A stretch of 64,000 bases of DNA from Puffinus mauretanicus (Eukaryota; Chordata; Aves; Procellariiformes; Procellariidae): positions 1,736,001-1,800,000 of the forward strand of contig JAJKFH010003680.1 of assembly GCA_023333565.1 (NCBI GenBank). Reading direction: 5' to 3'. The translations under genes were made by a program, and so were the position numbers. Within the stretch, counting starts at the first letter, position 1, and each line of letters opens with the position of its first letter. The notes below the pieces were generated by a model, which saw only the letters and a program-made list of their open reading frames with translations, did no database searches and was not told the origin of the DNA. Below, piece by piece: positions 21,048-34,130 of this stretch.

Positions 21048-24000
21048 ATGGCGGCGGCGGGGGAGCCCGGGGCGGGGGGCGCCGCCGAGGAGGCGTTCCT
21101 CACCTTCTACAACGAGGTACCGGCGCCTCAGCGCCGCCGAGGCGGCGGGCGGCACCGCCCCGCCCCCCGGGCCCTGCCCGCCCGCGGCCGGCGGCCGGCG
21201 GCCTCTCCTCCAAGCGCCGGGGCCTGGCGGGCCGCGCGGCGCCTGTCCCGGCCCGGCCGCCCGGAGGGGAGCCCCCCGGGCCCCGAGCCCGGCCGTGGCG
21301 GGCCCTGGGGCTGCCCCGGGCCGCTGATGGGCGGGAGGGCGGGGCGGGCGTAAGCCGATGACGGTGCTGGGCAGGGGGCGAGCGAATGGCCGGGGTGGGC
21401 GAGCGGCAGGTGCCCGCGGGTTCGTGCTCGGCCCGGGGAGACGGGGCGTTCCTCCGGCTCGCTGCCGCCGGCCCCGCGGCGTCTTCCGCCCCCGAAAATC
21501 CCCTGTTGTGGCTGGGAGAAGGAGCCAAGCGTTCAGCCCCCATCTCGCTCCCTCGGGTGGGAGTTGTGCGCCCCGCGGTCTCTGAACATAACCCTGCGCT
21601 GTGCTCCACTGCTTGGCCTTTTTGTGGACAAACTGTCATTTGGGAAGGTGTGTGTTTCTCTCAGCCTGTGCGAGTCTCTGTTACTTTGTGTACAGCTTGG
21701 ATGTGATTACCTGAGCCTGCCTGCAGAAAGGTGGTGCCAGTTTGGTGGATGCTTATTTCTTTAAATAAAAGTGAACGTTAAATGTAAATGCATGGTTTGG
21801 TTCGGCTTAATACTCTGAAGTACAAAAAGTAAACTGAACTGAACTAAATAACCTGTGGTCAGAATGAAGTGGACTTGTATACTTGCGCTGGTGTCACTTA
21901 ATGTGTTTAATGGGCTATCCCACCAACAGTGGGTTTAAAGCAATAGTGCGGTAGGTTTCCAAGGAATCACAATGACAATGTTGGTGTAGGAGCAAAGCAC
22001 CACAGCTTTGAGCAAGCTATGGGAGAGACAGGCAGAAGTGCCTTCTAGGTTTTTTATATTAAAATGTAATGTTAAAAATACTGTCATGCTGTAGAAATGG
22101 CTAAAAAATGTGCTCTGCTAGTGCCTGAGTAAAATAACTACAGGCTTGGGATAAGCAAGAGGTGTTGTGAATTGTAGTGCAGGATGATGATGACTGGTGT
22201 AGTAATTACATGGGAAAACAGGTAAGCACATTGTGATGGTCAGTTAATGTAGGTCTCTCTTGTTCTTCAGGTAAAGCAAATTGAAAAACGAGACTCTGTT
22301 TTAACATCAAAAAACCAAATTGACAGGCTGACCCGACCCGGATCTTCCTATTTCAACTTGAACCCTTTTGAGGTTAGTTTGAACGTTTTATCCTCCCTTC
22401 TGACTTGGTATGCTAACTTCCAGATTTGCCGCGTGTTTATTTCAGTAAAAAGACCAAACATAAAGAAGGAAAAAAATTCTCTAGATGTAGATTACTGTGC
22501 AGAAGGTTTACAGAAGACAGAAGGATGGTGTATATGTGCTCACTCTCTTTTTCACTGTTTTATGGCAAGCACAAACTATATTATTTTGACGCGTTTCCCT
22601 CGTGCAACAGCAGATTAATGCTAGGTACTTTCTGAATGAGAACGTAGGAGCTACAAGTGGCACGCTTGTCAGGTTCTGTTCTGAGCACTCTTGGCTGGCA
22701 TTTCTAGTTGTGTCTTTTATTTTGGATGTTCATCCCACTGAACTTGCATAGTGCATAGAATGAGAGAAGGACTCTCACTGCTCACACCAGTGAGCGATCT
22801 TTGAGGAGTTGCTGGAAAACGGGTAATTCCCTTGCACATTATATAGTTTGATTCCAGTTGTAGTCAGTTATAAAGTCTTAACAAGTATGAAAGCCTGAGA
22901 AAGACAGTAAATAAAACAATCTGGTGTTCCTCTGGAGCTGGCGTTTCCCATGTGTATTCCTTCCTGATATCATCTTCATCTGCCTTTTTAAAGCCTCAGG
23001 TGCTTTTTGTAGTTTCAGTTTAGGGCTGGTCAGCCAGATCAGTTGGCAGATTCACCTTGACAACGTTCAGTTCCGTGTAGATCTTAGTACTTGACTTGGA
23101 GAGTAAAGCAAGAAAGCCATTTAGAAGTAGACTGTAGTTTTCCTGTGAGAGAGTGATTTCTATTTACAGACCAGCATGCATCTGCATTGAGTAGGCTCAC
23201 TTGTTGCCTTAGGACTTCTGTTCAGTAAATTAATTTGCAAAAGAGCTCCTAAACTCACCACATTCCTAAAGATCAGTATGTAGACAAGTGGGCTAGTTCA
23301 TGGAAATCAAACAGTAAAACTCTTCTGTCTTCTTTCAAAATGATAAAATGAATAAATTCTCACAAAGTACTATGTTTCCTGCCCAAAGTTCCCAGTTACG
23401 AATGATCCAACAGTGTCCCAAAGCCACTGTATGCTTCCATTTCTGCCAAACTAAGCATTGCTACAGGACTGGTTGAAGACCACTTGTGGCTATTTAGGGA
23501 TGGCAGCTGTCTATATGAGACTTGAGTGTGGAAGGGACACTGGCATAGTCAGAGGAATCTAGCATTACTAAAAGTAGAATGTCCCAAACATGGTGTCTCT
23601 TAAATGTTTCTGTTTTAGTAGGTGAAAATTCATGTCCTGAAGCAGCTCCCTGATGGGGGGAGCTTTCTGGTGTTGTGTCTATATGCCAGTGAACCAAGTG
23701 TTTAGAGCTTGCTGCCAGGAACCTGAAACATGGGGAGTATCATCGAACTTGCTCTGCTCTCATGGTCTCTTTTAGGTACTGCAGATGGATCCTGAAGCCA
23801 CAGATGAAGAGATAAAGAAAAGATTCCGGCAGGTATTTGGCTTTTGCACTTGAAGCCTCTGGAAGGAAACTAGAAGCTCTGTAGGGGTAGTGCAGCTGTG
23901 CTTGGGAACAAGAAAAATGGGGGTAAAACTGTATCTGGGTAGAGGAGTAGCCATTTTGGGAAGAAATGCATAGAACAATCTTTGTATCAACAAGAGGAGA

Positions 24001-27000
24001 GCTGCAGAAGTGTTCCTGGTCCATGCATGGTATGCTGCTTTGCCTGTAAAGTGTGTGATGAGGCTATTGCAAACTCATATGCTAGTGTATAATCAGCTTA
24101 TTGAACTTTAGTTCAAAGAGAAGGTCAAAATTTGTCAGAAACTAAGAACTGAGAAAAGGTATTTTTCTCAAATGTACGAACTTGGATCCAGAAGTGTATT
24201 TTCTGTGAGGTTTCTTTAAGAATTTCAGCGGTCATTTTTGGTGACTGGGTTACCTGGAAACAGCAGCAGCCCTGCTCACTGACCCATCTGCATTGCCCCA
24301 TGCAACGCAGGAAACGTTACTCCAGACTTACTCTGCTGACAGATCTGCAGGAGAAATTTGAATTTAATCAGTGAGTGCAGCAAAGCAACACAGTATTTGG
24401 AGGGCTGTAGCCTCCCACCTGAATTAGCAGTGTAAACATCAAGAGCTGTCTTTAGGCAGGAAGTTGTGCTGGCTGACAGAGGAACATGCCTGCCAAGTTG
24501 GTGATGGGATATGGGCTACTTCTATATGTAGGAAGTGGGAGGATAACCTTTTAGTATGTTGCTGACTTCTCAGTTATGCGAATCAATAAACTGGGTGGTC
24601 TGTCTTAGCTTTAGGCTGATAGAATACCACAGGGAAATGTTTTGAAGTCAATGTGATGAAATGAAAAAAGTGCATGGAATTGTGTCTTGAAGAAATCAAA
24701 CACCTAAATACAGAATGTGAAACAGCCAACAGAAGGAAAAAGACATTGGCTGTAGCAAATCACAGATTAAATCAGCAACATGCTGCTGTCTAGGACCAGA
24801 GATGAACCTTTTTCCTGTGAACTAGCAAATGCCATGTGTAGAGCTCAGGAAATAGTTATTTTGCATTCTTCGGCACTGATGCAATTCCAGTTGCCACACT
24901 GTGACTGTTTTTGAACATTATACTAGGAAAGATGCAGATAAACTAGAGAGTCCATACAGCAACAGCAAAAATAAAAGGTCTGGAAAAAAGAATGACATAT
25001 GGGGAAAGTTTGAAAGAACTTTCTCTTTCTCTGCAAGAGGAAGGTGGAGAACATGTGCTTTCCAGCCCATTTAAGGTTGCCCTAAAGATGGTAGCAGTCA
25101 GTGTCCTGTCTCTGCTGGATAGAGAGTACAGGAAGGAGTTTTCTTAACTTTCAGTAAAGGAGCCTAAGGAAAAGCTTACCAACTCTTAAATATTTTGACA
25201 GCCTTAAGGGATACTGGAGGACTTCTTGGGAGACGTTGTTGAGTGGAAGGTAAACTTCATTTGAGGATGATCTTTGTAAGTTTGTTTCTTCTTAAGACAA
25301 AGGATACAAAACTTGGGTGACCAAGGGGTTCGTATCAGCCCTAGGCACTGCAGGTGAAGGGTGTTTATATTGTTCTGACATCCCAAGCTGCAGCTTTTCT
25401 CAGACAGCCTGTTTATTACAGGAATTGTATTTGATTTACAAGCTTTTACTGATGCATACTTCTACATGTTGTCAGCTGATTTGTCCGTATACAAAGGAAT
25501 GTGATCCCCTGTGATTCCTTCTATCTGAGACCATTTCCCTCCTCCCACAAAAATCTCTGAAATATTCTTCATCTTTTACGATGATCTTGATAGCAGGATC
25601 CTTTCTCTTGCAGTTGTCAATATTGGTGCATCCAGACAAAAATCAAGATGATGCAGATAGAGCCCAGAAGGCGTTTGAAGGTAATGCTCTCACCCTTTCC
25701 CTGGGCTGTTGTATGATAGTACTTGGACTGCTATTTTTCTGTAGCTGGTTTAAATGTTTATTAGGGGTGCAGGTCCCACTGACGGACAAGAAGAATTGCT
25801 GTAGGGGCGCTTTAGATGAGGGAGAAGGTGTCTGGGGTGGCATTTCAGCAGAGAATTTCACTAGGTGGCGGCATTCGCATTGCAACGGGAACAAACAAAT
25901 CCGTGGGGTTTCAAGATTGTTCAAGATTGTTTAATCTGTGCATTAGATTTTATTCAAAGACCATATGACAGAAGTAATGTGATGGTTTTAGGTGTGTGCT
26001 TTGCATTACGGTGAGGCGTTGTGCACCTTAAACTTACCTCGTGCCCTATAACTAAATCACTTGGTAGGACTGACACTTTCACCCTGCTAACTCCAAAAGA
26101 TGTCTGACAGTTTCTGCCATTAATGTACCCCAAATCGCATTTGACTAATCATGATATCACTTACCTAGATGTATTAAAAAAACCCCAAACAAACAAACAA
26201 ACAAAAACCAGCCAACCAAAACCCCCCAAATGCTATGAAGCAAAATTTGTATGGTCAACAAGTAGCAACCTTGTGATGCCTTGTGAATGTGACTACTGGT
26301 GCTATTAATGTTGGTGCTTTTTGTTAGCTGTAGATAAAGCGTACAAGTTGCTGCTAGATCAGGAGCAAAAGAAGAGGGCCTTGGATGTGATACAGGCAGG
26401 AAAAGAATATGTGGAACACACTGTAAGTATTCCATAAGAACATCCAGGGGCGGGGGTGAATGGTAATCAGTCCTTCGTAATTTGCTTTTTGGTACACCTG
26501 CTGCACATTTAAGTCATTAAAAAGTGAGCTGAGCAAACTTCGTAATGAGTGCAGGTGGACTCTGAGCACTTCAAGGCATGAACAACTGTGCCTTGTCCAA
26601 GACTGCTGTTGAGCTCAGCCAAGATAATTCAGTGAAATTCAGTAGTTGAAATAATTAGGTCAGACCACATGGTCTGACCTAAATATTTTTTTTCAAGTCT
26701 GTGAATGAATGATGCAGTTCAAATGTGTGTAGGTAGAAGAAAGTAGGTGATGACAGCAGGAGACTGGGAAGTTTGGGGGAAAATGACCTATAAGATAAGA
26801 AAAGGAGCTTGGATTGCGTTGGCCAAGAAGTTAGTTGAGTGATGTGGGTGGACTAAAACACAACAAGCTTGAGAAAGCAAATGATATGGGAGAACTCAGA
26901 TACTCTAAACCAGGGAACACTTCATGTTCTGCTTCTTGTTGTTAGTGTTTTGAATATTACAAAGCAAAATAAACTTCCTGCTGGTTTGGATGTTGTATAT

Positions 27001-30000
27001 TGGATATGAATATATCTTAAAAACAAACAAAAAAAACCAACAGAGGGATTATGTTGAATGAATAGTATCTAACATAGTATTTTTAATTACTACAGTTCAT
27101 GTGATAGTGATCTTGTATGTGTTTATCTGGACCTAGAACCAGGAGGTTTTGATCTAAAGTAAAACATTGATCCAAATCAAGAACTTACTGTCACCCAGAG
27201 TTCGTCCCCCACAGTGGAGTAGGAATGAAAAACTATTTGGATACAATTATGTAAGCCCTATAAAACTTTTTAGGCTCTTATTTTTGTTCTTAATCTTTAG
27301 GTGAAAGAAAAAAAGAAGCAGTTGAAAAAGGATGGAAAACCTCCCACTGTAGAAGAGGATGATCCAGAAGTTGTAAGTCATACACTGTTCAGAGAAACCG
27401 GGGAGTACAAAATGTGTTTCGAGAAATTAAGAGTCAAAACCAGTATGGAAGTATTTATTAGACTTATTACAGTGTTGTAAATCCTTGCACTTACAGAAGA
27501 ACAAATTCTGATAAGCTGCTGTAGAGTACCATATGTTGGGTAATACCCATATACTTTAGAAAATAATTTAACTGTGGTGTAAAGAATAAATATATCATGA
27601 GATTATATAGATCAAAATACCCAATTCTTTTCTTGGAGCAAGTCTTCATTGCTTATGCATCATGCAGTCTTTTTTTAATTGAATTTCTTGTTGTATTCTG
27701 AATGCTGGAACTGTGGCGTTCTTGCTGTCAGCAGAGGCATGTATAGAACCCACTGCAGCATGTCTAAAATGTGCTCTTAGTGACATTTTGTAATTAAACC
27801 TGTTCTGGCTGTTTTCTTCCATATAGCACTTGAGGATAGATGTGCTGTTTTGCAACAAATCACTTTTATTAAAAAAGGCATGACATAACTTAGTTCTTGT
27901 TACCTGGTTTCTACTCTGAAAAAGTCAAGTGATGTTAGAGGCTTTAACAGAATGATAGATGATTATCAAACACTGATACCATTAGTCTTACTGTCGTCAC
28001 CTTTTTTTTTCCTACAAAGTGAATTTTTTTCCTCTTGATATCACCACAGTAACCCCATAACCATCTTGTTTTCCATTGATTTTCAGAAGTCTCTTGCTGT
28101 TCTTTAATAATGAAGTTTGTCTTAAGTATACTGATATTTCCTGCTGGAAAGCCAATGCTAGACTTTTACAACACATCAAGAAGATCTGCTGGGATATTAC
28201 TGTCTAAACAGTGACAATTTTGTCTTTTTTTGTCAAATGTAACATTGCAAGACTTAACAGAAGAATAAGAGAGCTTGAAATGAACAGTTCTGTTTAGGCA
28301 CAGCTTCGTGAATACAAATGAAAATGAGACTAATATGAGGCTAATAAGTAGTTGTTTCCTGGTGTTAGGGCCAGGATTTAATCAGCAGTGTTTTATACCC
28401 TTTCCTATGCCGCTGCTATTGACTACTGTCAAGGCAGGATATGGGGTTTATGTGAGCATACATACGCTTCACATTCTTTTTATGCTTCTTACATTCTTAT
28501 GTAAATCAGACTTCTCTAACTGTGTCAATGGGCATTATTTTAAGACCAGATTTGTGTTTTACAGTTCAAACAAGCTGTATACAAACAGACGATGAAGCTC
28601 TTTGCTGAACTGGAAATTAAGAGGAAAGAAAGAGAAGCTAAAGAAATGCATGAAAGGTATGAGCAGCATTCTGCTTGTGCAGTTCAGGCTCCTTTTCCCC
28701 CCTCATGCTTCCTCAGAGAAGATAAGGAATCATAGAGTCTTAGAAAAGTCTAAGTTGGAACGGACCTCTGGAGATTGTCTGGTCCAACCTCCTGCTGAAA
28801 GCAGGGCCTTGGATTGGATTAACAAGGTTCCTGTCAAGCTGACTTCTAGTGATGTAGATTCCATCACTTCCCTGGGCAACCTGTGGGTTGTAGAGCTCTG
28901 TGCTTGAGAAATGCAAACAGGAAACTTGCCCTCCTGTATTTAAGACATTGATATATTTGGTATGCTTATATACTCTTATGTGTATATATGGAGGCCAGCC
29001 AAACCAGTGAAATGGTGATACATTTCTGCATGTTGTTAGCATGCAAAGAATTGATTTTTAATTCTAATTAAGTGCCAGAAATACCCTGTGGCATGTGTGA
29101 TCCTGAACTATTTTAGGTGTTTTGATCTCATGTTGCCTGAGTGCTCACTGTGGAGGCACTTCATAGAGCGGGGTTTCTGTACTCGTCAGTGAAGGCAGTC
29201 TGGGAGATGGTTGCAGGGGCACTACTTTTGATGACACATGAAAATTAGGCAGGGGGGGAGATGTCATTCTTACCTTGCATGCTCAAGTGGTTATTAACTT
29301 CTCAAAATGTGCACTTTCAACAGTTACAGAGACTTATCACTAGAGTTATGAAGGTGTCCAACTTGTTTTGCCGAGCAAGAGAAGCTGACTCACTGATTAC
29401 GTACGTGCATGCTGTCAGTGGTGCCAAATGGTCTTCTCTGCTCGCTGCTCTTCCAGATTTGAAATAAAATTCTATTTGCTGTACTATCTTAGGTGTGCGT
29501 ATTTATCTCTTCTGATAAGCACTTCAATCTGCCAAGAAATCAGAAGAGCTTTCTGAGATGTTTTGAAAGTATTACTGTGTTTCTTTAAAGTAGATGCTTG
29601 TGGGTTCATAACTTCTTTGTGGCTTCCCTTCCAGGAAGCGGCAGAGGGAGGAGGAAATTGAGGCACAAGAGAAAGCTAAACGAGAGCGAGAATGGCAGAA
29701 GAACTTTGAGGTAATCAGCAGCTTAACTTACAGGATGGGCCTCAGCAGTTCTTGGCCATGCTGCAGGGAATGCCCCTAGAGAGAAGAGAGACTTTTTGTC
29801 TGCAGGTGCTATAAGATAATTTAAGTGAACACTTAGTAAAAGATCCTGCACAAGCCTGGGTTTTGTCCTTGTGCGGGGAGAAGAGCCCACCGATAGGGCT
29901 TTGGCATCACCTTTCCAGAAGCAGGTCTGGTAAATTAAGGTCTAGTACTTTTCAGCTCTGTCAGCAGTTCATTCTTGTCCCTAGTCAGAAATTTGAATTG

Positions 30001-33000
30001 CTGCTTAGCCCAGGTCACTGGTGACCAGTAAAACTTAATCTGGCAACTGTTCAACCACTAGTGTAGACTGTTGGTACTTTTCAGTCTGGTTGCTAACACT
30101 TACAGAATCTGTATCTCCTGTGAATATCAGAGACCTGAATGACAATCACTTCCCTTCGACCCTTCCACCCTGTATTCAAGGTTTAGGCGTATCAGAAGTA
30201 GCTTTGTGGTTGTTGTGCTGCTATTCTAGGGGTCAAACCTACAGCCCGCCAAAATGTTTCATCTACCCTGTAACTCTTACCTCATTACACACCAGAATTG
30301 AAGTCCTGTGACATGCGGGGGGTAGTGGGCAGGAAAGAAGTCAGTAATGGTGTGCAGGACCTCATGAAAAGATAGCTAGATTGTTCATTTAGTCCAAAGC
30401 CAGATCCCAGTCTATGTTCAAGAGGACTTTAAAAAAGAGGGTATCTGGGAGAGAAGTGTATGAGCTGGACTGGCATCCTGTGGAAAGTGGACAACTAAGA
30501 TGTTTCTGGAGACTCAGCTGGGAAGAGTTTGTGTTCATGTGCTATATAACATGGATATAAGAAGCTGGATGTTCTGAAAAACTTGTGTAATGCTGCTGTG
30601 TTGAGTGCACTACGGGTTTTGTCATGTAATGCCAGAGAGGTAATGAGTATGTCACTGGCCTTGCTGCTGGCAGAAGTTCTGTGTTCTCATGTCAGAATGG
30701 CCACAGAAGTTGGGTGTCATTGCTGTAGGGGTGCAGTAAACCAGAGCAGCTGAGGAAATGTGAGCAAGTATTACAAGCAAATAATGATGGACCAAACAGG
30801 GGAGCTGCTGCATTGATACTGCAGCTCCGAGTACTTGCATGTCCTCAACCACGCCTAGAGAGCTGAACCTTTGCACTTGCAGGTGTCTTCTCCTTGCTGG
30901 TGACTATTTAATCCATGTGAAAAGACAGTATCAAAGCTAGGTGTTGATGTCCGAACTGCATCACTGGAATACACAAGAATAAGAAGCTTATTTCTGCTAG
31001 TGACCATCATTGAGAGAGGGTGATTAGAGACAAAATAACATATGAATTCTTGGCTACTCCTGTATGTGTACTAATTCAGTGGCTGCCTTTAAAATATATG
31101 CAAAAGTGTGTTGCTGCTTCGAATAATATTTAAACTGTAAGGAAAAAAAACTTAAGTTGGTATTCTGCAATTATGGTTCTGTCTCAGTTTCAAAAAAACC
31201 CCAAACAAACCCAACACAAAAATCCCCACCTTTAAAGGTGCTCATGTTGTACCTCTGCATTGCTCTTCTGGACTTTCCTGCTCCTGGTGATTTCAGTCCT
31301 TGTCTGCATACTGCATCCTAGTTCTGATCCTGTCTCTTTACCCTAAAACCTGTAGGTTTTGTCCCTCCTGTATGTTCTGCAGTATTTCTGAATCCTTATA
31401 GGAATATCTGTGTCATCCAAGTGGTTGCCTGCTGTTTCTAGAAGCTATTAATAGGCTGCTTTCAGAGCTGAATTCTATCTTGATGTATTTTAGAAGGAGC
31501 AGATTGGAACATCTACTTTCTCCCACCCCACCCTCAAAATTCACTTTCTTAGTAATTTCAAGAATAGCTTCCACCACCAAACTGTAAGAAACAAGAAGGT
31601 TAGAACAGAAGTTGCCATACAGCCTTATCCCTAGCAAAAGTGTGATCACAGAATGGTTGAGGTTGGAAGGGACTGCTGGCGTCCATCTGGTCCAACCCCG
31701 CTGCTCAAGCAGGGCCACTGAGAGCCAGTTGCCCAGGACCATGTTGCCCAGATGGCTTTTGAATATCCTCAGCGATGGAGTCTTCACAACCTCTCTGGGC
31801 AACCTGTTCCAGTGCTAGGTCACCCTCAATAAAAACAGGTTTCCAGATGTTCAGATAGAGCCTCCTGTATTTCAGTTTGTGCCCATGGCCTCTGGTCCCG
31901 GCACTGGACATCACCAAGAAAACCCTGGCTCAGTCGTCTTTCCGCCATCCTTCAGATACTTGTACACATTGATGAGATCCCCCCAAGCCTTGTCTTCTCC
32001 AGGCTGAACATTCCGAGCTCTCTCAGCCTTTCCTCACAGGAGAGATGCTCCAGTCCTTTAATCACCTTTGTGGTCCTTTGTTGGACTCTCTCCAGTATGT
32101 CCATGTCTCTCTTGTACTGGGGAGCCCAGCACTGCACAGAGCACTCCAGGTATGGCCTCACCAGTGCCGAGCAGAAGGGAAGGATCACCTCCCTCGACCT
32201 GCTAGCCATACTTTGCCTAGTGCAGCCCAGGACACCATTTGCCTTCTTTGCAGCAAGGGCATGTTGCTAGCTCATGTTCAACCTGGTGTCCACCAGGACC
32301 CCCAGGTTCTTTTCTACCAAGCTGCTTCCCAGCCGGGTGGTCCCCAGTATGTGCTGGTGCCGTGGGTTGTTCCTTCCCAGGGGCAGGACTTTGCCCTTCT
32401 CCTTGTTGAACCGCATGAGGTTCCTGTCAGCCCATTTCTCCAGCCTGCCAAGGTCCCTCTGGATGGCAGCACGACCCCCTGGCCTGTCAGCAACCCTTCC
32501 CAGTTTTGTGTCATCTGCAAACTTGCTGAGGGTGCACTCCGCCCCATCATCCAGATCACTGCTAGTGCCTGGCCTTCGCCCGTCCTGCCGTGGGGAAGGA
32601 GGGGAGTGAAGCAGACAGCTATTGCAGCCAGAGCCTGTGTGCAGCACCAGTACTGCAGGCACAGCTATGGTCAGATGGGCCTTGAGTGTATGGATCCCAC
32701 ACGGTGAAGTGTATCATCCCTGGACTTGTTCTGTCCTACTGTGTGAAACCTTCAGCCTCTAGGGATCATAGGTTGGCTTTGTGGGGAGTCTTTTTTTTTT
32801 TTTTCCTCCTTTCTAGGAGGGGTTTCGGCTGCTCTGCAGGTAGGCCAGGGGGAGGAGAGAAGAGTGCACCAGAGATCTTTTCTTATTGTGTCTTTATGAT
32901 GAAGCTTGGGGCAAGAAGTGTGAGAGAAGACAGCAGTATGTTTCCCTTCTCTCTTCTCCGTGCCTCCAAGCTGCAGCATAAAGAGAGCCGTCTCAAGGAT

Positions 33001-33494
33001 GTGAGACAGAGTAAGGAAATGGCACGTTCTGGGCTGACAGTTTAGGAACATCCATTGGAGATGAGGTTTCTTGTTTCCTTTGCACATCAGAGGATTCAGC
33101 AGGCTCTAGTCAGGACTGCACATCCCAAGCTGGTTGCTTCTGAAACAAGAAACCAGCATAGTGCTTATATTGGTGTTTGTAATCTCACTTGTAGTTCCAC
33201 TGTGCTGTGTCTGTTGCTCTGGCTCTTCACAGTGTCTGTACATCCTGGCTGCCAGGGTGCTACATGCTGGATAAGGCAGAAATTACTATTGATCTCTTGA
33301 AACTGGTATGTACTGCCTGTTCTCTGGCTCTTGCACTTCTTAACTCTCCATTTCCTCTCTGTTGTTCCCAGGAAAGTCGGGATGGTCGTGTGGACAGCTG
33401 GAGAAATTTCCAGGCAAATACAAAGGGGAAGAAAGAAAAGAAAAACAGGACCTTCCTGAGACCTCCCAAAGTAAAAATGGAGCAGCGTGAATGA
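21048..33494 (+). CDS. DNAJC8: DnaJ (Hsp40) homolog subfamily C member 8
   Basis: DNAJC8 (SPF31) is a nuclear J-domain protein associated with spliceosome components. The nine coding exons are 21048-21116, 22271-22372, 23776-23832, 25614-25680, 26328-26422, 27301-27372, 28565-28656, 29635-29710 and 33372-33494. All have GT/AG borders and compatible phases, and together give 250 residues (human 253). The J domain spans about residues 57-124. Its HPD tripeptide (82-84, in [11 protein letters not shown]) is the Hsp70-stimulating loop and is intact. The rest is a charged helical region ([20 protein letters not shown]) and a basic tail ([18 protein letters not shown]), probably nuclear-targeting, ending MEQRE. 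Apart from the Ala/Gly-rich first 15 residues the protein is nearly identical to human as I recall it. Introns 3, 7 and 8 hold LINE fragments, and introns 4 and 5 hold a simple repeat and a palindrome. It shares its promoter with ATP5IF1. Confidence 0.98.
24930..25200 (+). mobile_element. Ancient CR1-clade (L3-like) LINE 3' remnant in DNAJC8 intron 3
   Basis: The segment contains AAAGGTCTGG, ACATATGGGGAAAGTTTGAA, AAGAGGAAGGTGGAGAACAT and a late TTTTCTTAACTTTC. These occur in the same order as the thumb and C-terminal coding region of CR1/L3-type elements (rough equivalent: ...KGLE...YEERLKEL...). It is highly diverged and has no open frame. It is much older than the other CR1 copies here. Confidence 0.5.
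26176..26225. repeat. CAAA-type simple repeat
   Basis: A run of AAAC/CAAA units followed by CCAACCAAAACCCCCC lies within DNAJC8 intron 4. It is low-complexity sequence with no evident role. Confidence 0.8.
26655..26682. repeat. Perfect 13-bp inverted repeat with a 2-bp centre
   Basis: TTAGGTCAGACCA at 26655-26667 is followed by CA and by its exact reverse complement at 26670-26682, inside DNAJC8 intron 5. The arms carry AGGTCA and TGACCT half-sites. It could be the relic of a small hairpin or a DNA-transposon terminus, or a chance palindrome. Confidence 0.85.
28728..28960 (-). mobile_element. CR1 3'-end fragment in DNAJC8 intron 7
   Basis: GGAATCATAGAGTC at the low end, then GGAC...GTCCAACCTCCTGC and TCCCTGGGCAACCTGT, are the reverse complement of a CR1 3' end. 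The copy is short and diverged, with its 3' end at the lower coordinate. It lies antisense to DNAJC8. Confidence 0.75.
31645..32565 (-). mobile_element. CR1 LINE, 5'-truncated, antisense in DNAJC8 intron 8
   Basis: The minus-strand sequence encodes [11 protein letters not shown], then [35 protein letters not shown] and [19 protein letters not shown] in two frames. It runs from the palm FADD motif to the CR1 3' end near 31,645 (TCACAGAATGGTTGAGGTTGG on plus). It is truncated just before FADD, near 32,565. Frameshifts separate the pieces, so it cannot encode a working enzyme. Confidence 0.93.
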
Positions 33495-34124
33495 TCCTGG
33501 CAGCACTGCCCAAGTGCAGCTCCTCAGTCCCCTCCCTGCTTTTAAGGACTCATTGGCACCTAGAGTAAGAATTGCTTTTTAGTAGACTGTTTGTTTCCAG
33601 TACAATTAATTATTGGTCAAAGTATTTTTTGTACTCTGTCCATTTGAACTAGGGCCATAGTATGAACTTGGCCAGGAACCCGCTACATGTAGAACACTTG
33701 GCTTAGGAGGGTCCACGCCATTATTGCTGTCCTGTTTGTCTGCTGCCCTGTAGCTCGATGTTTTGTACTTCACAGAGATTGTGCTGTTTCACCACTTCCA
33801 ATTCTAGTTTGAGAGCTGAGCAAAACATTGGAAATGCATCCGTACCTTTCCAGGCATCATCTTTCTCAGCAAGTTCAGTTTCGGAAAGGTCCGAACTGAC
33901 GCTAGGAATCTGCTTCCAGCACTGTGCAGTGCAGCTGACCTGCAGTTAAAGTCCTGCAGCTCCTCACTGAACTGAGTGGTGCTTCCCCCCAACATCTGAT
34001 TTCCAAACTAAAATCCCAGCTCTCAGGCTTAGACTTCTGTTAATCTCAGACCAGCTGGTCGCTTCCTGTAAAGGAAAAATAACTTCTCTTGATTAATAGT
34101 TAAGTTGCAATGGTCTGTATGTAA

Positions 34125-34130
34125 AATAAA
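34125..34130 (+). terminator. DNAJC8: Poly(A) signal of DNAJC8
   Basis: AATAAA lies 631 bases after the DNAJC8 stop and is followed by a T-rich stretch (TTTTTTTTCTTGG). This implies a 3' UTR of about 0.65 kb (33,495 to about 34,150). Another AATAAA near 35,140 could serve a longer form. Confidence 0.6.

Larger units (their letters stand above)
20030..21560. promoter_or_regulatory. CpG island shared by ATP5IF1 and DNAJC8
   Basis: This is very GC- and CpG-dense sequence that includes the first exons of both divergent genes and the 476-bp spacer between their start codons (20572-21047). There is no TATA box at an expected position. GC boxes (for example GGGCGGGGC near 20,820 and 20,941), an NRF-1-type palindrome and three E-boxes lie in the spacer. 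The layout is typical of a housekeeping bidirectional promoter. The island also creates many long chance open frames, which are not annotated. Confidence 0.9.

Noticed and set aside
20280..21361. Long overlapping open frames on both strands in the CpG island (up to 258 codons)
   Set aside because: They overlap the true ATP5IF1 and DNAJC8 first exons, are Pro/Arg/Gly/Ala-rich, and exist because GC-rich DNA lacks stop codons.
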